From: Pandoraea bronchicola
GTDB lineage: Bacteria > Pseudomonadota > Gammaproteobacteria > Burkholderiales > Burkholderiaceae
DNA length: 64,000 nucleotides
Direction of reading: 5' to 3'
NCBI RefSeq assembly: GCF_902459805.1
Contig: NZ_CABPST010000002.1
Coordinates: 248,001-312,000, forward strand
Shown here in pieces: positions 8,604 to 18,937 of this stretch. Position 1 is the first letter of the stretch. Every line of letters begins with the position of its first letter. The translations under genes were made by a program, and so were the position numbers. The notes below the pieces were generated by a model. That model did not search any database and was not told the origin of the DNA. It saw only the letters and a program-made list of their open reading frames with translations.

Positions 8604-10700
8604 TCACCCGTTCAAGCGCTTGCCAGCTTCCGCCAGTTCGACAAGCCGCGCGGCCGGGGTCCAGTCCTCACCGTGCTCACCCCGCGCGAACTCACGCACT
8701 CGCGCGAGCACCTTGTCGAGTCCGACCATGTCGGCATAGAGCATCGGGCCGCCGCGCCAGAGCGGGAAGCCGTAACCGTTCAGATACACCATATCGATGT
8801 CGGAGGCGCGCGCTGCCGTTCCGTCGGCCAACACCTTCGCCCCCTCGTTCACCAGCGCATAGACGAGGCGATCGACGATCTCGTCGTCCGAGAACGGGCG
8901 CGGCGTGATGCCGTTCGTCTTGCGATAGTCGTCGAGCATCTGCGCGACTTTGGCCGATTCGCGAGGCGTACGGTCGCCCTCGGCATAGTCGTACCAGCCG
9001 GCGTGCGTCTTCTGGCCATAGCGCCCGGCTTCACACAGCACGTCGGCGATCTTGGGATATACGATGCCGGGATTTTCGGCATGACGACGCTTGCGGATCG
9101 CCCAACTGACATCGTTGCCGGCCAGATCGCTCGTGCGGAACGGGCCCATTGCGAAACCGAAATGCTCGATGGCGGCGTCGACCTGCGCGGGCGTCGCACC
9201 CTGCTCGACCATCCACTGAGACTGCTTGAAATACGGCTCGAGCATGCGATTGCCGATGAAACCGTCGCACACGCGAGCGACGACAGCCAGTTTGCCAATT
9301 CGCTTGGCCAGCTTCATGACCGTCGCCAGCACATCCTTGCCCGTGTGGGCGCCACGCACGACTTCGAGCAAACGCATCACGTTGGCCGGGCTGAAGAAAT
9401 GCATGCCGATGACATCCTGCGCCCGTGACGTGGTTTCGGCCAGCGCATCGAGATCGAGCGTCGACGTGTTCGACGCCAGAATCGCACCGCGCTTGGCCAC
9501 CTTATCGAGCTCGCGGAACACGACCTGCTTGATGCCCATATCTTCGAACACCGCTTCGACAATCAGATCGGCATCGGCGACCGACGTGAAATCGGTACTG
9601 CCGTGAATGCGCGCCAGCCGCTTTTCGGCCTCATCGGCAGCCAGCTTGCCTCGGGTGACAGCACGAGCGTAATTGCCTCGCATCGACTCGACGCCGCGCG
9701 CCAGCGCCGCCTCGGTCGTGTCGACCAGGGTTACCGGAATCCCGGCATTGGCAAAGGTCATCGCAATGCCACTGCCCATCGTGCCGGCACCGATAACGGC
9801 CACTCGCTCGATGTTGCGCACGGGCGTATCGTCGGGCACATCGGCAATCTTGGCCGCCGCACGCTCGCCAAGGAACGCGTGACGCAGCGCCTTCGACTCA
9901 GGCGAGCTGACCAGCGACACAAAACACTCGCGCTCGAACTTGACGCCGTCATCGAACGCACGCCGCAGCGCAGCCTCGACTGCCGCCACACATTGGTGCG
10001 GCGCAGGAAAATGCGGCTGCTCGCGTTGCACCTTGTCTCGTGCGGCGTCAATGGCGGCCTGGCCCGCGCCATCGGCATCCTCGATGGCGACGTCGCGCAA
10101 TCGCGGCAACGTGCCACCTTGCAAGGCAACGTCGTTGGCGAATGCGATGGCCCCGGCAAGGAGATCGTCATGACTCCCCTCGATCAGCTTCGAGAAGAGC
10201 GTGCCAACGAGCGTTTCGGACTTCACGACACGCCCGGAAACCACCATATCGAGCGCGCGCGCCACGCCGATAGCGCGCGGCAGGCGCTGTGTGCCACCCG
10301 CGCCGGGTAGCAATCCCAACTTGACCTCGGGCAAGGCAATCTGCGCACCGGGCAATGCCACACGGTAGTGGCAGGCGAGCGCCAATTCGAGACCGCCGCC
10401 CATTGCCACCGCATGAACTGCTGCGACAACAGGCTTTGTGCAGGCGTCCAGCGCGGCAATCACGTCGACCAGCAACGGACTTTGCGTCGCCTTCGGCGTG
10501 TTGAACTCACGAATATCGGCCCCGCCGGAAAAGGCTTTCCCCCCGCCGATCAACACGACGGCACGCACCTGCGCGTCAGCCTGGGCTTTCGCGATGCCCT
10601 CGGCGATCCCCGCCCGCGTGGCGTGTCCCAAGCCATTCACCGGGGGATTTTCCAGCGTGATGACGGCCACGCCGTCACGAACCTCATAAGCCGTGCTCAT
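8604..10700 (-). CDS. bifunctional enoyl-CoA hydratase / 3-hydroxyacyl-CoA dehydrogenase (FadB-like)
   Basis: Catalyses two successive steps of fatty-acid beta-oxidation, hydration of enoyl-CoA and oxidation of the 3-hydroxyacyl-CoA. The protein is 698 residues. The crotonase domain comes first, with acid residues E105 (GGGLELAL) and E125 (LPEVKLGL). The NAD-binding fold begins near residue 298 ([15 protein letters not shown]), and the 3HCDH C-terminal domains follow. I start at [10 protein letters not shown], preceded by AAAGAGA; an upstream in-frame extension has no family resemblance. No thiolase is adjacent, so it resembles the peroxisomal-type single-chain enzymes found scattered in Burkholderiales genomes. 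Confidence 0.95.
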   Translation of the reverse strand: MSTAYEVRDGVAVITLENPPVNGLGHATRAGIAEGIAKAQADAQVRAVVLIGGGKAFSGGADIREFNTPKATQSPLLVDVIAALDACTKPVVAAVHAVAMGGGLELALACHYRVALPGAQIALPEVKLGLLPGAGGTQRLPRAIGVARALDMVVSGRVVKSETLVGTLFSKLIEGSHDDLLAGAIAFANDVALQGGTLPRLRDVAIEDADGAGQAAIDAARDKVQREQPHFPAPHQCVAAVEAALRRAFDDGVKFERECFVSLVSSPESKALRHAFLGERAAAKIADVPDDTPVRNIERVAVIGAGTMGSGIAMTFANAGIPVTLVDTTEAALARGVESMRGNYARAVTRGKLAADEAEKRLARIHGSTDFTSVADADLIVEAVFEDMGIKQVVFRELDKVAKRGAILASNTSTLDLDALAETTSRAQDVIGMHFFSPANVMRLLEVVRGAHTGKDVLATVMKLAKRIGKLAVVARVCDGFIGNRMLEPYFKQSQWMVEQGATPAQVDAAIEHFGFAMGPFRTSDLAGNDVSWAIRKRRHAENPGIVYPKIADVLCEAGRYGQKTHAGWYDYAEGDRTPRESAKVAQMLDDYRKTNGITPRPFSDDEIVDRLVYALVNEGAKVLADGTAARASDIDMVYLNGYGFPLWRGGPMLYADMVGLDKVLARVREFARGEHGEDWTPAARLVELAEAGKRLNG

Positions 10701-10791
10701 CGTTGTCTCTTTCCTAATATTGTGTGCGTCATTGGGGGTGCCGCGGGCGCAACTGGCTGCGGCAAGACGATCGCTCGATTCTAGCGCAGCG

Positions 10792-11514
10792 CTACACCTC
10801 AAGCCATTCACGGCGAATCGCGGGCGCGGCTGCCAGCGCGTCGGGCGGGCCCTCGAAGACGAGTGTGCCCCGCCCCATCACTGCCACGCGCTGCGCACAA
10901 CCGAGCGCGAGCGACAGCTTCTGCTCGATGAGCAAAATCGCCACGCCCGTCGCCCGCAAGTCGGTCAGAATGCGGCCGATGCGGGCCACCACTCGCGGCG
11001 CAAGTCCTTCGGTCGGTTCATCGACGATCAACAAGTCTGGCCCCGCCATCATTGCCCTGCACAGCGCAAGCAACTGTTGCTCGCCACCGGATAGCGATGC
11101 CGCAGGCGCGTCACGGCGTGGCGCCAGTTCCTCAAAACGCTCGAAAGCCTCGGCGAGCGAGAGTGTGCGGTCGATACCCGACGCTCTCGGCAGCGCCTTC
11201 GAGTTGCGACGGCGCTGGCCCAGCAGCAGATTCTGCGTGACCGTCAGCGGCCCGAAGACGTCTCGCGTTTCCGGCACGTAGCCAACACCCAAACGCGCAA
11301 TCTGATGCGGGGCAAGCGAAGCCAGCGATTGTCCGTGCCAGCGAATTTCCCCCTCGCGCGGCAACTGCCCCATGATGGCGCGAGCCAGTGTGGAGCGCCC
11401 CGCACCGTTGCGCCCAAGCACAGCCACAATCTCGCCAGGCGCGACACACATCGTCACGCCATGCAGCACACGGCTACCGCCATACCCGGCCCGGACGTCG
11501 ATCAGCTCAAGCAT
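10792..11514 (-). CDS. livF: branched-chain amino acid-type ABC transporter, ATP-binding protein LivF
   Basis: One of two nucleotide-binding subunits of a Liv-type importer, 240 residues. The Walker A reads GRNGAGRST at residues 34-42. An arginine (R40, codon CGC on the coding strand) therefore stands where the catalytic lysine is expected. The signature LSGGEQQ (141-147) and Walker B LLIVDEPTEG are intact. The start overlaps livG by 8 bp. The altered Walker A should pair with the LivG signature in the dimer, which is also altered. It closes the operon livH-livM-livG-livF. Confidence 0.93.
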   Translation of the reverse strand: MLELIDVRAGYGGSRVLHGVTMCVAPGEIVAVLGRNGAGRSTLARAIMGQLPREGEIRWHGQSLASLAPHQIARLGVGYVPETRDVFGPLTVTQNLLLGQRRRNSKALPRASGIDRTLSLAEAFERFEELAPRRDAPAASLSGGEQQLLALCRAMMAGPDLLIVDEPTEGLAPRVVARIGRILTDLRATGVAILLIEQKLSLALGCAQRVAVMGRGTLVFEGPPDALAAAPAIRREWLEV

Positions 11515-12325
11515 CGCGCGTCTCCCCGGGGAATGCGCCGCCGAAGGCGTCTGCGTAATCCCCCAGATAGGCCGTTCGCACATCGGGATGCTCGCGAATT
11601 CGCGCGGGCGTGTCACAGGCGATGACCGCACCACGCGCCAGCACGGCAATTCGGTCGGCCAGCGAAAATACCACCTGCATGTCGTGCTCAATCATCAGCA
11701 GCGAGCGTCCCCGGCTGAGTTCCGCGATGAGCGCCACCATGCGGGCAGATTCGGACTGACTCATGCCTGCCGTAGGTTCGTCGAGCAACATGACGCTGCC
11801 CGCCGACGCCGCGCACAAACCGATTTCGAGCACGCGCTGTTCCGCATAACTCAGGGCACCCGCCGGAACATCGCGCCGCGCCTCCAGACCAAGACGGGCC
11901 AGCCAAAACTCACTACGCCGGGTCACGTCGCGCAACCCCCGCATTCGGCGCCAGAACGTATACCGATGTCCGCCCGGCCAAAGCCCGGCACAACGCAGAT
12001 GGTCAATGACACTCATCTGCCCGAACAACTGCGACGTCTGGAAACTGCGCGACAGGCCAAGCCGGCTGATAACATGCGGCGCGCGACCGGTGACATCGCG
12101 TGCGTTCATCAGGACGCGCCCATTGTCGGGCCGCGTCCGGCCCGTGATGACGTCGAACAATGTACTTTTGCCCGCACCGTTGGGCCCGATGATCGCAAGC
12201 CGTTCACCCGGTGCCAATGTCAAATCGACGCCGCACAGCACTTGCGTACGGCCGAACGATTTGCGCACCCCTCGCACGCTGAGCACCTGGCCAGACGAGC
12301 GAGCAAACTTCTGCGCGTCACTCAT
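11507..12325 (-). CDS. livG: branched-chain amino acid-type ABC transporter, ATP-binding protein LivG
   Basis: Second nucleotide-binding subunit, 272 residues. Walker A is canonical, GPNGAGKST, with K53. The signature is LSYAEQR (158-164), with alanine where the second glycine of LSGGQ would be. Walker B is VMLLDEPTAG. Its ATG overlaps the livM stop as ATGA. With LivF it would form one canonical site (LivG Walker A with LivF signature) and one doubly altered site. The transported substrate cannot be inferred from the ATPases. Confidence 0.94.
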   Translation of the reverse strand: MSDAQKFARSSGQVLSVRGVRKSFGRTQVLCGVDLTLAPGERLAIIGPNGAGKSTLFDVITGRTRPDNGRVLMNARDVTGRAPHVISRLGLSRSFQTSQLFGQMSVIDHLRCAGLWPGGHRYTFWRRMRGLRDVTRRSEFWLARLGLEARRDVPAGALSYAEQRVLEIGLCAASAGSVMLLDEPTAGMSQSESARMVALIAELSRGRSLLMIEHDMQVVFSLADRIAVLARGAVIACDTPARIREHPDVRTAYLGDYADAFGGAFPGETRDA

Positions 12326-13602
12326 CGCCGGTCTCCCGCAGTGAGTCCCGCGTTAGCCGCTTCACGCCGCAAACGACGTCCGGCGAGCATCAGGATGGCG
12401 AGCCCGGCGATCGCAAGCGCAACCGCTGCCCCCCACGCGCCTATGCCGGAATGTGCGCTCTGATCCTGCGTCACAGCCAGCCCCGCGTCGCTCGCAAGCC
12501 GCGCGCCATAGATCATCTCGACGATGACGATCAGCCCGCCAACGAACATCGTCAGGCCGATACAGACGGCCGAGTAGGACTTCCACAGCACGCGCACCAT
12601 GCCAGCACGCCACGCGCGCACATGGGCCGCGATCAACCCGGCAATACCGCCCGGTGCGAAGACCACGACGGCCAGAAACCCCAATCCGAGATAGAGCTGC
12701 CACGCCCGCGTCAGTGTTGCCAGTACCACCGTCGCGAACACGCCGACGATCGCACCCAGCATCGGCCCGGCGAAATACGCCGTACCGCCAAGCACGGTGA
12801 AGACGAGCACGACACCGGAGCGTTCCAGACTGAACGTGTCGGCACTGACCAGCTCGAAATTCAACGCACCCAGCGCGCCAGCCACCCCGGCGAATGCCGC
12901 AGCAATGATCTGCATGCGATAACGCACCGCCGCTGGCGATTGGCCGAGGAAGGCAACGCGCACAGCGTTATCGCGTACCGCGCGCGAGAGAAACCCCAAC
13001 GGCGTGCGCGTCACGCCGTACATCAAGGCAGTGCAAAAGAACAGCCACACCGCCACCAGTCCGTACACTTCACGCTGCGTCGCAAATGTTGCGCCAAACC
13101 ACGCGGCCCCCAGTGTCCGATCGGTCGGAATGCCCCGCTCACCGCCGAACCATTCAGGCAGCATTGCCGCCATCACCCAGACTAGCTCCGCCACCCCTAG
13201 CGTAATCATGGCGAACGTCATGCCGGCACGGCGCGTGGTGACGTACCCCAGCGTGGCACCGGCCACACCGCCGGCGAACGCGCCGGCAAAGGGTACGAGG
13301 GCCATCGACACGGGCAACCCCTGGGCCCCGATGCGATTCATGCACCACACGCCCGCGTAAGCGCCGATGCCCGCATACGTCGCATGACAAAAACTCAGCA
13401 ATCCCGTCGAGCCGAGCAGAAGATTGAATGACAACGCGAGAATGGCCGCAGTCCCCATCTGGGTCATCAGGGTGAGCGCGGTGTCGGAGGGAAAGCCCCA
13501 CGGAGCCAGGCCGAGAATGGCGGCAAAGGCCAGCCACACGCCCGCCCGGCGGCGCCATGAACCCGGCGCGGCAACTCGCGAACTGGCGAAGACGTCGTCC
13601 AT
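12322..13602 (-). CDS. livM: branched-chain amino acid-type ABC transporter permease LivM, C-terminally extended
   Basis: A polytopic inner-membrane permease of 426 residues. The core resembles LivM (FNLLLGSTGLLSFCHATYAGIGAY, then the cytoplasmic LGFLSRAVRDNAVRVAFLG coupling loop). The core seems to end near residue 325. About 100 further residues follow, with two more hydrophobic segments (roughly 343-363 and 395-415) and a basic tail. I start at MDDVFASSRV, whose ATG overlaps the livH stop as TAATG. A longer open frame upstream lies inside livH. The role of the extra C-terminal segment is unknown. Confidence 0.92.
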   Translation of the reverse strand: MDDVFASSRVAAPGSWRRRAGVWLAFAAILGLAPWGFPSDTALTLMTQMGTAAILALSFNLLLGSTGLLSFCHATYAGIGAYAGVWCMNRIGAQGLPVSMALVPFAGAFAGGVAGATLGYVTTRRAGMTFAMITLGVAELVWVMAAMLPEWFGGERGIPTDRTLGAAWFGATFATQREVYGLVAVWLFFCTALMYGVTRTPLGFLSRAVRDNAVRVAFLGQSPAAVRYRMQIIAAAFAGVAGALGALNFELVSADTFSLERSGVVLVFTVLGGTAYFAGPMLGAIVGVFATVVLATLTRAWQLYLGLGFLAVVVFAPGGIAGLIAAHVRAWRAGMVRVLWKSYSAVCIGLTMFVGGLIVIVEMIYGARLASDAGLAVTQDQSAHSGIGAWGAAVALAIAGLAILMLAGRRLRREAANAGLTAGDRR

Positions 13603-14585
13603 TACCCCTCCCGAGAGCCGAAGAGTCCGCGCGGACGCCAAAGCAGCACCGCCACCATCAACAGATAAGGCACCGCAGGCGCGAGCTGCGCTACGGTCAG
13701 ATGCGAGATCGGTGCGACGGCGGCACCGAGCGCGCCCACGCCAATCAATGCCCCTTCGGCACCCGCCCCGCTTTGAGGCCACCACTGGGCAAGGCTGGCA
13801 TCGCTCGTCACGGCCCATGTCTGCAAGAGTCCAATCAGCAGCGAGGCGACGAATGCACCGCCCAGCGAACCGAGTCCACCGACAACGACCACAACGAACA
13901 CCACGCTGCCCACCGTTGCCGCCATGCCCGGTTCCGTCACCAACACATTGCCGCCCGCCGCCCCGGCGAGCGCCGCCATCGCCGCACCGCAGGCGAACAC
14001 CCCCGTGTAGAGCGCAGGCACGTCGTAGCCAAGTGCCTGCGTCATCGCCGGTTGCGACAGCGCCGCCTGCAAGATCAGGCCAGCCCGCGTCGCGCGAAAT
14101 GCCACCCACACCAACAAGGCAACCGCACACGCCAGCCCCATCAGAAACAAACGGTACCCAGGCACGGCGATGCCCGCCACGTGAACCAGCACACCTTCGA
14201 GGGCCGCGGGCACGCCGTAATCGACCGGGCCGCGCCCCCAGGCGAGCTGCACCAGTTCCACGACGATGTAGGCCAACCCGAACGTCGCAAGCAGTTCCGC
14301 AAGCGCACCGCGCGTGCGCAAGCGCCGCAATACGCCCCGCTCGAAGACGGCCCCGATCACGCCAACGATCAGCGGCGCCGCGACCAGCGCTGGCCAGAAA
14401 CCCACTGCGGCCGACAACGCATAGGCGAAATACGCCCCCAGCATGTAGAAGCTGGCGTGCGCAAAGTTCAGCACGCCGAGCATGCTGAAGATCAGCGTAA
14501 GACCGCTCGATAGCATGAACAGCAGCAACCCATAGCTCACACCATTGACCAGCACGAGGCCCGCATTAGCACTCAGCAAATGCAC
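13602..14585 (-). CDS. livH: branched-chain amino acid-type ABC transporter permease LivH
   Basis: First gene of the transporter operon; a 327-residue polytopic permease. LivH hallmarks include GLTLIFSMLGVLNFAHASFYMLGAYF near the N-terminus and the coupling-loop region AFRATRAGLILQAA. Translation starts at GTG with AAGGAG five bases before it. No periplasmic binding-protein gene is attached to the operon, so the substrate receptor must be encoded elsewhere. The neighbouring acyl-CoA ligase hints at a carboxylate substrate, but this is only inference. Confidence 0.94.
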   Translation of the reverse strand: MHLLSANAGLVLVNGVSYGLLLFMLSSGLTLIFSMLGVLNFAHASFYMLGAYFAYALSAAVGFWPALVAAPLIVGVIGAVFERGVLRRLRTRGALAELLATFGLAYIVVELVQLAWGRGPVDYGVPAALEGVLVHVAGIAVPGYRLFLMGLACAVALLVWVAFRATRAGLILQAALSQPAMTQALGYDVPALYTGVFACGAAMAALAGAAGGNVLVTEPGMAATVGSVVFVVVVVGGLGSLGGAFVASLLIGLLQTWAVTSDASLAQWWPQSGAGAEGALIGVGALGAAVAPISHLTVAQLAPAVPYLLMVAVLLWRPRGLFGSREG

Positions 14586-14654
14586 GCAGTCTCCTTCGGA
14601 AAGGCAACGAAAGACGCGGCAGAGACTGCCGCATCGAGGGAAATTCAGGCTGAC

Positions 14655-14660
14655 ATTATA
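14655..14660 (-). promoter_or_regulatory. candidate -10 box of the liv operon
   Basis: A perfect TATAAT on the minus strand, 70 bases before the livH GTG. No good -35 hexamer stands at the usual spacing. A TTGCAC lies only eight bases upstream. The rest of the 222-bp gap to the ligase gene holds nothing I can identify. Confidence 0.4.
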
Positions 14661-14807
14661 GGGGGGACGTGCAATCGAACTCCCCGGTGATCACCAGAAA
14701 AACGGCGTCACCGCTGGGTTTCAGGCGACATCCGTACGCTCGATCAGAGACTTCCGAACGAGGTCCGGGTGGATGCCGCAGCCCTGCCGGGCGCCATGAC
14801 CAACGAT

Positions 14808-16436
14808 CTACGACGCCGGCCGATAGTCGCGGAATTTCTCGCGAAGTTTGAGCTTGAGCATCTTTCCGGTCGCCGTATGGGGAATCTCGTCGACGAACAC
14901 CACGTCGTCGGGTATCCACCATTTCACGACGCGCCCCTCGTAGAACGCCAGCACGTCCTCGCGAGTCAGCGTCGAGCCGGGCTTGCGAACGACCACCAGC
15001 AATGGGCGCTCCTCCCATTTCGGGTGACGAACGGCGATGCAGGCAGCCTCGTGGATCTCAGGATGCGCCATCGCAATGTTCTCCACATCGATGGAGCTGA
15101 TCCACTCGCCGCCCGATTTGATGACGTCCTTGCTGCGATCGGTGATCTGTACATAGCCTTCCGCGTCGATCGTAGCCACGTCACCGGTCGGAAACCAGCC
15201 GTCGATCAACGGCGACGCATCTGAGCGGAAATAGCGCTCGAGCACCCACGGCCCACGCGCGTACAAATCGCCGAACGCCTTGCCGTCCCAAGGCAGCTCC
15301 TCGCCATCGGGTCCCACGATTTTCAGGTCGACGCCATAGACCGCCGTCCCCTGTTTCTCCAGAATGTGCTGCTGCGCGTCGGCCGGCAGGTCGCGATGAT
15401 GCTTGCGCAAATGGCACAACGTGCCCAGCGGCGACATTTCGCTCATGCCCCACGCGTGGATGACACGCACGCCGTACTCTTTCTCGAAGGTCTGAAGCAT
15501 GGCGGGCGGGCAGGCCGATCCGCCGATAACTGTGCGCTCCAGTGTCGAGAAACGTGCGCCGATGGATTTCACGTGCGCCAGCAACCCCAGCCAGACAGTG
15601 GGCACCCCCGCCGAGAACGTCACGCCCTCGGCCTCGAAGAGTTCGTACAGCGACTTGCCGTCGAGATCCTTGCCCGGGAAGACGAGCTTCGCGCCCACGA
15701 GCGCACTGGAATATGGCAGGCCCCACGCGTTCACGTGGAACATCGGCACCACGGGCAGCACGGCGTCGCCCGCCGACATATCCATCGAGTCCGGCAGCGC
15801 AGCAGCGAAGGCATGCAGCACCGTCGAGCGATGGCTGTAGAGCACCCCCTTCGGATTGCCCGTCGTGCCCGAGGTATAGCAAAGGCCGGACGCCGTGGAC
15901 TCGTCCATGGAAGGCCACACGAATTTGCCGTCCTCTGCGGCGATCAGGTCCTCGTAGCACAGCAACGGCAGACTCGATGCAGGCAAATGCGCGCGCTCCG
16001 TCATCGCGATCCAGCCTTGAACGCCCGGACACAGCGGCGCGATCGCCTCGATCAGCGGCAGGAAATTGATGTCGAATGCGACAAAGCGATCCTCGGCGTG
16101 ATTGACGATGTAAGCGATCTGCTCTGGAAAAAGGCGTGGATTGACCGTATGAACCACGCTACCCATGCCCGAGACGGCGTAGTACAGCTCGAGATGCCGA
16201 TAGCCGTTCCATGCCAGCGTGCCCACGCGCTCGCCATCGCCCACGCCCAGCCTGCGCAGTGCCTGCGCGAGTTGGCGGGAGCGCTGCTCGGCGTCGCGCC
16301 ACGTATAGCGGTGAATGTCGCCTTCGACGCGACGCGACACGATCTCGGTGTCGCCATGGTGACGCGCGGCATGCGTGAGCAGCGAGGAAATCAGGAGCGG
16401 CGCGGCCATCATCTGGCCGAGGAGCGGTGTTGCCAT
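14808..16436 (-). CDS. acyl-CoA ligase (AMP-binding; medium/long-chain fatty acid or methylthiopropionate type)
   Basis: ATP-dependent acyl-CoA synthetase of 542 residues. The AMP-binding motif is [11 protein letters not shown]; the later [12 protein letters not shown] and the C-terminal catalytic lysine in [13 protein letters not shown] are present. The N-terminal [10 protein letters not shown] with PLLISSLL is typical of the subgroup annotated as fatty-acid or 3-(methylthio)propionyl-CoA ligases. I start at this ATG because GGAG precedes it; the upstream extension is not family-like. It lies downstream of the liv operon on the same strand but 222 bp away, and is divergent from selO. Chain-length specificity cannot be read. 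Confidence 0.9.
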   Translation of the reverse strand: MATPLLGQMMAAPLLISSLLTHAARHHGDTEIVSRRVEGDIHRYTWRDAEQRSRQLAQALRRLGVGDGERVGTLAWNGYRHLELYYAVSGMGSVVHTVNPRLFPEQIAYIVNHAEDRFVAFDINFLPLIEAIAPLCPGVQGWIAMTERAHLPASSLPLLCYEDLIAAEDGKFVWPSMDESTASGLCYTSGTTGNPKGVLYSHRSTVLHAFAAALPDSMDMSAGDAVLPVVPMFHVNAWGLPYSSALVGAKLVFPGKDLDGKSLYELFEAEGVTFSAGVPTVWLGLLAHVKSIGARFSTLERTVIGGSACPPAMLQTFEKEYGVRVIHAWGMSEMSPLGTLCHLRKHHRDLPADAQQHILEKQGTAVYGVDLKIVGPDGEELPWDGKAFGDLYARGPWVLERYFRSDASPLIDGWFPTGDVATIDAEGYVQITDRSKDVIKSGGEWISSIDVENIAMAHPEIHEAACIAVRHPKWEERPLLVVVRKPGSTLTREDVLAFYEGRVVKWWIPDDVVFVDEIPHTATGKMLKLKLREKFRDYRPAS

Positions 16437-16703
16437 GCGTCGAATCTCCAGAAAAGTCGGGAAAACCGGAATTACGGGGGATACGTCGGGACAGCGTTCG
16501 AGAATGCGAGGTTCGGGTGCCGGCACGGTTGATGCATGCATTCACAGGCACCGCAGAGATTCATTCTTGACGCGCGCACGCGCCGGGTCAACGCCCATCG
16601 CTTGTGCGGCGCAACAGATGGGCGCCACGCCCGTGTGCGCAACCTGGCAGCGCGCGACGGACACCTCAAGTAGAATGTTTGTTCACCATCAGGAACGTCC
16701 CCA

Positions 16704-18221
16704 ATGTCGGCAACCGACCGTCCCGCCTCCGTCTCCGCTTCGCTCAAGCCCTATGGACCGCTGCCTTTGGCGAACCGGTTTGCGTCGCTTGGCGCCGGCT
16801 TCTACACGCGCCTCGCGCCACAACCGTTGCCAGCGCCCTATCTGGTGGGTTTTTCGGCAGACGCCGCCCGCCTGCTCGGCTGGTCGCCCGAGGCGGCACG
16901 CGATCCGGAGTTTCTCGCCACCTTCGCCGGCAACACGCCGCTGCCCGGAGGCGACCCGCTCGCCAGTGTCTATTCGGGCCATCAGTTCGGCGTATGGGCC
17001 GGACAATTGGGCGACGGGCGGGCGTTGTTGCTCGGCGAGTCGGATGGTCCCGGCGGGCGCTGGGAAATTCAGCTCAAGGGCGGCGGGCTTACGCCCTATT
17101 CACGCATGGGCGACGGACGCGCCGTGCTGCGTTCCTCGATTCGCGAATTCCTCGGATCGGAAGCCATGTTTCATCTCGGCGTGCCGACAACCCGTGCGCT
17201 GTGCGTCATCGGCTCAGACGCGCCCGTGCGCCGGGAAACCATCGAGACGGCGGCCGTCGTCACCCGCCTGTCGCCGAGCTTCATCCGTTTTGGACATTTC
17301 GAGCACTTCTGGGCGGCCGATCAGTACGAAGCGCTGCGTCAACTCGCAGACTTCACCATCGACCATCACTACCCGCACTGCCGTGGCGAAGCCAATCCCT
17401 ACCTCGCGCTGCTGAGCGCCGTCTGCGATGCGACCGCCGAAATGGTCGCGCATTGGCAGGCTGTCGGCTTCTGCCATGGCGTGATGAACACGGACAACAT
17501 GTCGATTCTCGGGCTGACGATCGATTACGGGCCGTTCGGCTTTCTCGACGGGTTCAACGCGCATCACATCTGCAACCACTCCGACACGCAGGGACGGTAC
17601 GCCTATCAGGCGCAACCGAACGTCGCGTACTGGAACCTGTTCTGCCTCGCGCAGGCGTTGCTGCCGTTGTTCGGCGAGGGCGAAGCCGCCATCGAACAGG
17701 CGCAGTCGGTGCTCGCCGTGTTCAAGACCCGGTTCGCAGAGGAAATCGATCTTCGCATGCGCGCCAAACTCGGCTTGCGCGAGTCGCACGCCGACGACGA
17801 AACGCTCATCAACCGCCTGTTCAAGCTGATGCACGAGGGACGCGTCGACTTCACGCACCTGTTTCGCACGCTCGCCAAGCTCGAGCTCGAGAACCCCGCC
17901 GCCGACGGCCCGCTGCGCGACATGTTCATCGACCGCCCGGGGTTCGACGCCTGGGCCGTGGATTACCGTGCGCGGCTGCGCCACGAGGCAAGCACCGATG
18001 CGAAGCGCGCGGTCGCAATGCGACTCGTCAACCCGAAGTACATCCTGCGCAATCATCTGGCCGAAATTGCCATCCGGCGTGCCAGTGAAAAGGATTTTTC
18101 GGAAGTCGACACGCTGCTTCGCGTGCTGACACGGCCCTACGATGAACAGCCCGAATTCGAGCGCTACGCCGAACTGCCCCCCGACTGGGCCGGCCAGCTC
18201 GAAGTCAGTTGCTCCTCTTGA
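16704..18221 (+). CDS. selO: protein adenylyltransferase SelO (YdiU)
   Basis: A pseudokinase that transfers AMP to protein hydroxyl groups (AMPylation), linked to redox homeostasis. The 505-residue protein shows [47 protein letters not shown], and [24 protein letters not shown], the inverted kinase active site. The C-terminus reads VSCSS, the place where eukaryotic SelO carries selenocysteine; here it is cysteine. AGGAAC precedes the ATG. The gene is followed by msrB, another oxidative-stress gene. Confidence 0.96.
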   Translation: MSATDRPASVSASLKPYGPLPLANRFASLGAGFYTRLAPQPLPAPYLVGFSADAARLLGWSPEAARDPEFLATFAGNTPLPGGDPLASVYSGHQFGVWAGQLGDGRALLLGESDGPGGRWEIQLKGGGLTPYSRMGDGRAVLRSSIREFLGSEAMFHLGVPTTRALCVIGSDAPVRRETIETAAVVTRLSPSFIRFGHFEHFWAADQYEALRQLADFTIDHHYPHCRGEANPYLALLSAVCDATAEMVAHWQAVGFCHGVMNTDNMSILGLTIDYGPFGFLDGFNAHHICNHSDTQGRYAYQAQPNVAYWNLFCLAQALLPLFGEGEAAIEQAQSVLAVFKTRFAEEIDLRMRAKLGLRESHADDETLINRLFKLMHEGRVDFTHLFRTLAKLELENPAADGPLRDMFIDRPGFDAWAVDYRARLRHEASTDAKRAVAMRLVNPKYILRNHLAEIAIRRASEKDFSEVDTLLRVLTRPYDEQPEFERYAELPPDWAGQLEVSCSS

Positions 18222-18357
18222 TCGACGGCGTGGCGCCGGTGGACGGCGAAGCATTGCCCCGCATTGCAAAACAGGCCGCCGCCCCCATCTGAGCCAGGTC
18301 TGACGATATACGACGCGCGGCGGCATCTCCGGGGCCGCCGCCCTTCTGGAGACTCTC

Positions 18358-18780
18358 ATGAGCAAAGTGGAAAAGAACGACGCCGACTGGCGTGCCCAAC
18401 TCGACGACGTCGAATATCAGGTCACGCGCCAGGCGGCCACTGAACGCGCCTTCACCGGCCGTTACTGGGATCACTGGAAAGACGGCACCTACCGTTGTAT
18501 CTGCTGCGGCGCACCACTGTTCGAATCGACCGAGAAGTTCGACGCGGGCTGCGGCTGGCCGAGCTACTCGGCGCCGATCGACAAGTCCGGCATCGACGAG
18601 GTCATGGATTACAGCCATGGCATGGTGCGCGTGGAAGTGCGCTGCCACAACTGCGACGCCCACCTCGGACACGTGTTCGAAGACGGCCCGCAGCCGTCCG
18701 GACTGCGTTATTGCATCAATTCGGCCTCGCTCAACTTCGAGGACAAGGAAGGCCAGTCCGACAAGCCGGTCGACGGCTAA
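18358..18780 (+). CDS. msrB: peptide-methionine (R)-S-oxide reductase MsrB
   Basis: Reduces the R epimer of methionine sulfoxide in proteins. The 140-residue protein carries the structural zinc cysteines C47/C50 and C96/C99 and the catalytic cysteine C119 in RYCINSASL. There is no signal peptide, so it is cytoplasmic. GGAG precedes the ATG. It lies 136 bp after selO on the same strand and ends at a stable hairpin. The pairing with selO makes an oxidative-stress module plausible. Confidence 0.97.
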   Translation: MSKVEKNDADWRAQLDDVEYQVTRQAATERAFTGRYWDHWKDGTYRCICCGAPLFESTEKFDAGCGWPSYSAPIDKSGIDEVMDYSHGMVRVEVRCHNCDAHLGHVFEDGPQPSGLRYCINSASLNFEDKEGQSDKPVDG

Positions 18781-18786
18781 ACACTC

Positions 18787-18815
18787 GACCACACCGGCGT
18801 TTCGCCGGTGTGGTC
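18787..18815 (+). terminator. hairpin after msrB
   Basis: Thirteen base-pair stem (GACCACACCGGCG and its complement) around a TTT loop, seven bases after the msrB stop. No U tract follows, so termination strength is uncertain. Confidence 0.55.
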
Positions 18816-18937
18816 CGATCCATGTTGACGGTGTGTCACGAGCACTTTTGGAAATTTCCCGCTGTGCGAGGGTTCGGACACCGATCGTACGTCTGCTAAG
18901 CTGACATCTCCTTAACCACAAACAGGAAACGTCGCTC

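Noticed and set aside
8604-10811. A longer start for the FadB-like gene
   Set aside because: The extra 37 residues are not family-like and the ATG at 10700 has its own ribosome site.
12322-14130. A 602-codon version of livM
   Set aside because: The first 175 codons lie inside livH in another frame; the TAATG overlap at 13602 marks the true start.
14586-14807. A small gene between livH and the acyl-CoA ligase
   Set aside because: Open frames here are shadows with no ribosome site; only a TATAAT is visible.
18205-18221. A selenocysteine codon at the end of selO
   Set aside because: The stop is preceded by ordinary cysteine and serine codons and no UGA lies in frame before it.
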